From assembly GCA_910584865.1 (NCBI GenBank), contig CAJUCE010000009.1:81914-145913 (forward strand): a stretch of DNA of 64,000 bases. Direction: 5' to 3'. This document shows positions 59,435 through 64,000 of the stretch, in pieces. The translations under genes and the position numbers were made by a program. The notes beneath the pieces are model-generated. The model saw nothing but the letters and a program-made list of their open reading frames with translations. It was not told the origin of the DNA and did no database searches. Source of the DNA: an uncultured Acetatifactor sp. (GTDB lineage Bacteria; Bacillota; Clostridia; Lachnospirales; Lachnospiraceae). Within the stretch, counting starts at the first letter, position 1, and each line of letters begins with the position of its first letter.

Positions 59435-59971
59435 TCACACCATCTCTCCTGTAACTTCAATCTGACACATTTTCATGGTCTCCAGGGCCGCTTTATGGGT
59501 ATCGGGCGTGACACCCGCGCAGCAGGACGCATCCACCGATATGGGCATCTCCGGAAAATGTGCCTTCAGCAGCAATGCATTGGATATAACGCAGATATCC
59601 GTACACAATCCCATCATTTCCACTTCGATCTCTTCCCTTTCCCGAAGCTTTTGCAGCTCTTCCACCAGAGCAACCGAACCGAAAGTCGGCTTTTCTATGG
59701 TCCTGCAATCCTTACCCGACAAAGCGGCCGCAACTCTCTCATTCAGCATCCATCCCTTCGTATCCCGTATACAATGCGGTACCGGCAGCTTCCTTCCCTC
59801 CGAAGTCTCCAGATAATTCTCCTGATGCGTATCCAGAGTAGCAAATATCCTGCCCTCAAATTTCTGAATTCGGGATACCACACCCTCCACGATAGCCAGG
59901 GCTTGCGCGGTCCCCAGGGCTCCGTCCACAAAATCATTCTGCATATCCACAACAACCAATACTTTCTTCAC
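59435..59971 (-). CDS. isochorismatase-family cysteine hydrolase (nicotinamidase-like)
   Basis: A 178-residue hydrolase: catalytic Asp in VLVVVDMQNDFVDGALG, Lys in IEKPTFGS, nucleophile in GLCTDICVISNALLLKA. DTHQENYLETSEGRKLPVPHC matches the metal-site region of nicotinamidases (PncA), so nicotinamide deamidation is plausible. The start is GTG at 59971 after GGAGGGAGAATCA. It lies 43 nt upstream of the metallophosphoesterase. Confidence 0.82.
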   Translation of the reverse strand: MKKVLVVVDMQNDFVDGALGTAQALAIVEGVVSRIQKFEGRIFATLDTHQENYLETSEGRKLPVPHCIRDTKGWMLNERVAAALSGKDCRTIEKPTFGSVALVEELQKLREREEIEVEMMGLCTDICVISNALLLKAHFPEMPISVDASCCAGVTPDTHKAALETMKMCQIEVTGEMV

Positions 59972-60074
59972 TGATTCTCCCTCCAGTCTCTGCACAGGTG
60001 CAGCTTTCCTTTTTCCGTATCCAACCAATTATGAGTATAACACACTTTATGTTCTCTGCAAATAGAATCTGCGC

Positions 60075-60107
60075 AAAAAAGCCTGTCAGATAATCTGTCA
60101 GGCTTTT
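60075..60107 (-). terminator. terminator of the infC-rpmI-rplT operon
   Basis: GCCTGACAGA / TCTGACAGGC stem with one central mismatch, followed on the minus strand by TTTTTT, about 45 bases after the rplT stop. A-tract on the other side allows bidirectional use with the convergent or upstream hydrolase region. Confidence 0.75.
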
Positions 60108-60149
60108 ATCCCATATACCATTCCTCATCTATTGTCAGCTTCGTATCGA

Positions 60150-60506
60150 TTACGCCACCTTGCTCTTGGCCAGCTCCGCCAGAGTCTTGAATCCGTCCGC
60201 ATCGTTCACAGCCATCTCGGCAAGCATCTTTCTGTTGATCTCCACACCGGCCAGCTTCAGACCGTACATAAATTTACTGTAGGACAGACCGTTCAATCTG
60301 GCAGCCGCATTGATTCTGGCAATCCAAAGCTGTCTGAACTGACGCTTCTTCTCTTTCCTGCCGGCATAGGCACTGGCCAGAGCCCTCATAACGGACTGTT
60401 TTGCGATTCTGTACTGTTTGCTTCTCGCTCCCCTGTAGCCCTTTGCGAGCTTCAATACTCTTTTATGCTTTTTCTTGGCATTCAAGCCACCTTTTATTCT
60501 TGCCAT
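60150..60506 (-). CDS. rplT: 50S ribosomal protein L20
   Basis: 118 residues, full length: ARIKGGLNAKKKHKRVLKLA, GYRGARSKQYRIAKQSVMRA, QLWIARINAAARLNGLSYSK. Binds 23S rRNA early in assembly and is the known autogenous regulator of this operon in Firmicutes. AGGAGGAGATTAACA precedes the ATG. Confidence 0.97.
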   Translation of the reverse strand: MARIKGGLNAKKKHKRVLKLAKGYRGARSKQYRIAKQSVMRALASAYAGRKEKKRQFRQLWIARINAAARLNGLSYSKFMYGLKLAGVEINRKMLAEMAVNDADGFKTLAELAKSKVA

Positions 60507-60541
60507 TGTTAATCTCCTCCTATCTGGTCACATGCCCATTT

Positions 60542-60739
60542 TTATAAATAGGGCAGAATCTTCTTCATATTCTTTTCGTTCGTTGCGTCCGTAATGGCAG
60601 GCTTCCTCAGATTGCGCTTTGTCTTTGCGCTCTTCTTGGTCAGGATATGGCGCTTGTAAGCCTTATTTCTCTTCAATTTACCGGTTCCGGTTACTTTAAA
60701 ACGCTTTGCAGCTGACCTGCTTGTCTTCATTTTAGGCAT
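60542..60739 (-). CDS. rpmI: 50S ribosomal protein L35
   Basis: 65 residues, full length: MPKMKTSRSAAKRFKVTGTG, KLKRNKAYKRHILTKKS. Between infC and rplT as in most Firmicutes, with AGGAGGAATGTGTT before the ATG. Confidence 0.97.
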   Translation of the reverse strand: MPKMKTSRSAAKRFKVTGTGKLKRNKAYKRHILTKKSAKTKRNLRKPAITDATNEKNMKKILPYL

Positions 60740-60831
60740 AACACATTCCTCCTATACTTTAAAATAATCTATTTTAACTTCTATAGCCACAGGACCCACC
60801 GAACACCCCTCTGGGCGCTCAGAGCATACTC

Positions 60832-61338
60832 CTAACGCTTTTCAGTTAAAAACATGGTCATACTTCGGCCTTCCATCTTGGGCGCCTTCTCCATCACGGC
60901 GATGTCGGATACACTCTTGGCAAAATCATCCAAAATGTGCTTACTGCTGTTCATATGAGCAATCTCACGGCCGCGGAAACGCAGCGTCACCTTTACCTTA
61001 TCGCCCTTGGAAAGGAATTTCCTCGCAGCATTGATCTTGGTATTCAGGTCATTGGTATCGATATTGGGAGACAGACGGATCTCTTTGATCTCTATTGTCC
61101 TCTGCTTCTTCCTCGCTTCCTTTTCCTTCCTGACCTGCTCATACTTGAACTTGCCGTAATCGACAATCTTGCACACGGGCGGTTTTGCGGTAGGGGCGAT
61201 CTTCACCAGATCCAAGCCTGCCTCCTCAGCCAGTCTCATGGCTTCCCTTGAAGACATAATGCCGAGCTGTGCACCGTCGGCGCCGATCAGACGCACCTCT
61301 CTGTCTCTAATCTGTTCATTAATCATTAAATCGCTAAT
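60832..61338 (-). CDS. infC: translation initiation factor IF-3, AUU start
   Basis: 168 residues: N domain (MINEQIRDREVRLIGADGAQ, LDLVKIAPTAKPPVCKIVDY), basic linker (YEQVRKEKEARKKQRTIEIK) and C domain (KVKVTLRFRGREIAHMNSSK, GRSMTMFLTEKR). GGAGGT lies eight bases before ATT at 61338, which gives SDLMINEQ after the initiator; the ATG at 61326 has no proper site. A rare AUU start lets IF-3, which rejects non-canonical starts, repress its own translation, as in E. coli. Confidence 0.93.
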   Translation of the reverse strand: MSDLMINEQIRDREVRLIGADGAQLGIMSSREAMRLAEEAGLDLVKIAPTAKPPVCKIVDYGKFKYEQVRKEKEARKKQRTIEIKEIRLSPNIDTNDLNTKINAARKFLSKGDKVKVTLRFRGREIAHMNSSKHILDDFAKSVSDIAVMEKAPKMEGRSMTMFLTEKR

Positions 61339-61556
61339 GGTTCCGTACCTCCATAAGAAATGTATTAATATTTGAAAAAAGTGGATAGCATCGCTACCCA
61401 CTTAAACTCACTCAACAAAACACATAAACTCCCTGTGCAATACAGTTGATAACGCTTACTGGCCCGATTGCCGTAAGGTGAGAGCGGATACTCTGCTTGG
61501 TGTCATATGCTTTTTGCATACTTCTATACTTTAACACAGTGTATGCGGTCTGTCAA
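61339..61556 (-). promoter_or_regulatory. infC operon promoter and regulatory leader
   Basis: Minus-strand -35 TTGACA (61551-61556), 17-bp spacer, -10 TAAAGT (61528-61533). The transcript then carries about 180 nt of structured leader, a terminator-type hairpin (61375-61403) and the infC ribosome site. This is the arrangement of Firmicutes L20 leaders, where L20 binding promotes premature termination; identity with that RNA family was not tested. Confidence 0.7.
61375..61403 (-). terminator. attenuator hairpin in the infC leader
   Basis: On the minus strand AAGTGGGTAGC-GAT-GCTATCCACTT forms an 11-bp stem (one G-U pair) followed by TTTT, 37 bases before the infC start. Position inside the leader marks it as an attenuator rather than an operon end. 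Confidence 0.8.
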
Positions 61557-61732
61557 CAACAAATTTGCATTTTTTGCCTTTTTGTAATCCGGCTGATATA
61601 CAGCCTGATCTGGAAACATCCGAACTGGGATGACAAAAAGGTTTGTGAACGCCTGGCTGATTTGGAAGCTGATACTTCTGCAAAAGCAACTGCAGAGCAA
61701 AAGGATTTAATTACCCCTTCAATTGAATAAGG

Positions 61733-61772
61733 CACAAATAGCTGCCCCGTCGAAACAGGACTGCTATTTGTG
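61733..61772. repeat. inverted repeat downstream of the phosphomutase gene
   Basis: CACAAATAGC and GCTATTTGTG around a 20-base loop, about 30 bases past the phosphomutase stop on the minus strand. It may end that transcript, although no strong T-tract follows. The rest of 61557-61802 holds a 77-codon plus-strand frame judged non-coding or decayed. Confidence 0.45.
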
Positions 61773-61802
61773 TCTGAACTAATTTAATCCGAAGATAGCT
61801 GT

Positions 61803-63215
61803 TTATAAATCCAGAAACCTCTCATATATGCCGCATATATCTTTCGCATCCTCCATTTTCGGCATCTCGCAGAAGATTCGAAGCAGGGGCTCCGTCCCGG
61901 AAAAACGGGCGATCACCCAACCGCCGTTTTTAAAATATACCTTGCTTCCGTCCATATAAGATATCCGCTCTATTTCGAAGGGCAGCTCGGGAATCCGTTT
62001 CTCCTCCATCAAAAGGGCCTGCATCTGCTCCTTCTTTTTCGGGCTGAACTTGTAGTCTCTCTCTTCCATATAGATGGCGCCGCATTCCCTGCGGATCTCC
62101 TCCATGATGTCGGAAAGCTTCTTTCCCGTAAGGGCGATCATCTCCACCAGCAGCAGCGCCGCATAGATCCCGTCCTTTCCGCTGATGTGTCCCTTTACGG
62201 TAAGACCGCCGGAGGATTCACCCCCGATAATGGCGTCTGTTTCCCGCATCTTCGCAGAGATATGCTTGAAGCCCACCGGCACTTCATAGCATGTCTCCCC
62301 GAAAGCCGCAGCAACCTTGTCCAACATATGCGTCGTGGCAATATTTCTCACTACCGGGCCTTTCTGGCCTTTGTATTTGACAAGATAATAGTACAAAAGT
62401 ACCAATATATCGTTCGGATGCAGGAAATTCCCTTTGTCGTCAATAATCCCGATACGGTCCGCATCCCCGTCCGTAGCAATTCCGATGTCGCAGCCCTGAT
62501 CGATAACGGAGTTCTGCAGGGCCCTTAATGTGGAAGCCGAAGGGGAGGGCAGTTTCCCGCCGAACAACGTATCGTGCCGCTCGTGAATCGTAAATACCTC
62601 GCAGCGGGCCGTGAGAAGAATCGTCTTCAGAGAAGTCTCGCTGACACCGTACATGGGATCCAGCGCAATCCGCAGACCCGCATCCCGGATGGCCTTCATA
62701 TCCACGGAGGCGATAATATTGTCCAGGTACTCGTTCAGGGGGTAAATCTCCTGAATCCAGCCGCTTTCCACTGCCTCCCCGTAATCCATCTCCGGCAGAT
62801 TCTCCGGATCGATCTGTGCAATATACCTTTCAATGTCCCCGGTCTGGGTCTCATCCGCATCCCTGCCTCCGGCTGTAAACACCTTGATGCCGTTATAAAC
62901 GGCCGGATTGTGGCTGGCAGTGATCATCATTCCGTAATCAAACTGATGCTCCTTCACATAGAACATTACCAGAGGAGTGGGCGATGACTTATTGATGAGA
63001 AATGCCCTGATTTTCTCCCTAGCAAAAACCACTGCCGCCCACTGCATGGCTTCCTTGGATAGGAAACGTCTGTCATATCCCAGCACGATTCCCTTGTCCG
63101 TCTTGCCCTCATGCTGCATTTTCAGCGCCAGCCCATAAGCCAGCGTCTGTATGTTCTGCTTCGTGAATCCGTCTCCTATGACGGCTCTCCAGCCTCCGGT
63201 TCCGAATTTGATCAT
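61803..63215 (-). CDS. phosphoglucomutase/phosphomannomutase family enzyme
   Basis: A 470-residue alpha-D-phosphohexomutase: active-site serine in MMITASHNPAVYNGIKVF, metal loop ATDGDADRIG, sugar-binding GGESSGGLTV and phosphate-binding ARFSGTEPLLRIF. Interconverts hexose 1- and 6-phosphates; glucose, mannose or glucosamine specificity is not decided by eye. AAAGGAGTGGTTTGAG precedes the ATG. A heptanucleotide repeat lies 36-84 bases upstream of the start. Confidence 0.9.
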   Translation of the reverse strand: MIKFGTGGWRAVIGDGFTKQNIQTLAYGLALKMQHEGKTDKGIVLGYDRRFLSKEAMQWAAVVFAREKIRAFLINKSSPTPLVMFYVKEHQFDYGMMITASHNPAVYNGIKVFTAGGRDADETQTGDIERYIAQIDPENLPEMDYGEAVESGWIQEIYPLNEYLDNIIASVDMKAIRDAGLRIALDPMYGVSETSLKTILLTARCEVFTIHERHDTLFGGKLPSPSASTLRALQNSVIDQGCDIGIATDGDADRIGIIDDKGNFLHPNDILVLLYYYLVKYKGQKGPVVRNIATTHMLDKVAAAFGETCYEVPVGFKHISAKMRETDAIIGGESSGGLTVKGHISGKDGIYAALLLVEMIALTGKKLSDIMEEIRRECGAIYMEERDYKFSPKKKEQMQALLMEEKRIPELPFEIERISYMDGSKVYFKNGGWVIARFSGTEPLLRIFCEMPKMEDAKDICGIYERFLDL

Positions 63216-63250
63216 CTCAAACCACTCCTTTCATCCTGTGTTCTTCTGGC

Positions 63251-63299
63251 CTTCTGCCTTCTGCCTTCTGCCTTCTGCCTTCTGCCTTCTGCCTTCTGC
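63251..63299. repeat. heptanucleotide simple repeat, seven copies
   Basis: Seven perfect tandem copies of CTTCTGC (GCAGAAG on the minus strand) flanked by imperfect copies CTTCTGG. It lies in the 5' region of the phosphomutase gene. The unit length is not a multiple of three and the run is prone to slippage. The remaining gap to 63586 shows no gene. Confidence 0.9.
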
Positions 63300-63586
63300 C
63301 TTCTGGGAATATTCTAACATGAAAGTCCCTGTGCCGGCAACCGAAATTTTATCGCATGAGAATCAAAGAAACACCTCAAAGAAGCACCCGTCTGGCTCAT
63401 TGCCCCAAAAAAAGAAGCCCCTCAGAATTCAGTCTCTGCGAAACCAAATCCTGAGAAGCACCTCCAGTGACATTTTGTAAAGGACTTTTTAATCAAATTC
63501 ATAAAAAATTTACAATTCAGCATTTTTCTCCATGAATCTACAAAATTTCCTCATTTGGACGACCGTATCAATATATTAGCGCAGAT

Positions 63587-63913
63587 ATGGTAATTTCAGC
63601 AATTAAAAATAATGGCGAAAAGAAAATAAGCAATATAAATAATAGCCCTTCGATATTAAAAACATGGAATGATTTAGAAACGTTTTGTATATCTAAAAAA
63701 TCCAGCCATTTGGCCATAGAGGAGAAGCGTGCCAACATAGATGCTATTTCTATGCCTGAATTTTCAGATTTAATTTATCATCGATTATTACATTTAAGGA
63801 AACAGCATGTTCCAGCAAAAGAAACATCAATAGAGAGCAAATTGTCAATATATGCTCTCAATTATTCGTCCATATATGATTTACACTCAAGCCAAAATGC
63901 TCATGTACGGTAA
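63587..63913 (+). CDS. AT-rich hypothetical frame, possibly a gene fragment
   Basis: A 108-codon frame (MVISAIKNNGEKKISNINNS ... HRLLHLRKQHVPAKETSIES). Codon use looks natural but no ribosome site precedes the ATG, and the frame stays open about 15 codons further upstream (FGRPYQYISAD). Composition is much richer in A+T than its neighbours. A decayed or transferred fragment is likely; not recognised. Confidence 0.3.
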   Translation: MVISAIKNNGEKKISNINNSPSILKTWNDLETFCISKKSSHLAIEEKRANIDAISMPEFSDLIYHRLLHLRKQHVPAKETSIESKLSIYALNYSSIYDLHSSQNAHVR

Positions 63914-64000
63914 AGAAGCAAGCAACCGAAAACAAGAGATAGACTGCCAGCACCACACTATTCCGAACCAAAGAAACCAAAGACCAAAAGACAAGCATTG

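Noticed and set aside
58299..59454. Long plus-strand frames over the minisatellite and metallophosphoesterase
   Set aside because: They read low-complexity repeat DNA and the antisense of a clear phosphoesterase gene.
61497..61730. 77-codon plus-strand frame upstream of the infC promoter (KHPNWDDKKVCERLADLEAD)
   Set aside because: The start overlaps the infC promoter on the other strand and there is no ribosome site or family match; possibly decayed sequence.

Overview
The window looks like a Lachnospiraceae-type (Clostridia, Firmicutes) chromosome carrying most of an integrative/conjugative element. Evidence for the host: AGGAGG-type ribosome binding sites, a long-form hibernation factor, an infC-rpmI-rplT cluster with an AUU start, EF-P-reductase-like SDR and thioredoxin reductase genes, and DUF4037/DUF4125, DUF5688, DUF5697 and DUF6075 families typical of gut Clostridia. 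Species cannot be named from sequence alone.

Bases 1 to about 46,820 are the mobile element, almost entirely on the minus strand. Reading in transcription order (right to left): DUF6075 protein, a 57-residue protein, ParA, ParB and a RepA_N-like initiator (46.4-42.4 kb), followed by three 25-bp palindromes in a ~142-bp tandem repeat and a fourth copy 1.25 kb further on; a two-gene AT-rich Gabija defence cargo (GajA OLD-family nuclease and GajB UvrD-like helicase, 40.7-37.0 kb); a type IV secretion block (VirB2-like, TrbL/VirB6, a TrbL-C-terminal-like secreted protein, C39 peptidase, PrgI-VirB4 fusion, DUF5697, DUF6100, an unknown protein, VirD4/TraG coupling protein and an S1-domain protein, 36.8-21.4 kb); a RelE/ParE toxin-antitoxin pair on the plus strand; two 406-residue Cys-rich paralogues and an Rpn-type nuclease (20-15 kb); then DNA-processing genes (YqaJ exonuclease, RecD2 helicase, CHC2/TOPRIM primase) with PcfK- and PcfJ-like proteins (14.6-0 kb). 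The relaxase and the integrase are not in the window and presumably lie to its left. Two copies of one promoter-leader module (about 15.0 and 20.2 kb) and three copies of a ~40-bp intergenic repeat tie separate parts of the element together.

The right boundary appears to fall at about 46.8 kb, where an M23 peptidase gene stops abruptly in the middle of its catalytic domain. From there to 64 kb is ordinary chromosome: hpf, an SH3-NlpC/P60 wall hydrolase, trxB with an overlapping SDR gene, a TPR-DUF4037-DUF4125 fusion, a PAP2 phosphatase, a polytopic glycosyltransferase-like protein, tRNA-Gly(CCC), a metallophosphoesterase, an isochorismatase-type hydrolase, infC-rpmI-rplT with an attenuator-bearing leader, and a phosphoglucomutase/phosphomannomutase preceded by a heptanucleotide repeat.

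A recurring oddity in the window is short tandem repetition in linkers, gene ends and leaders: 45-bp units in the rep gene, 18-bp units in the trxB tail, ~54-bp units after the metallophosphoesterase, and 7-bp units before the phosphomutase.
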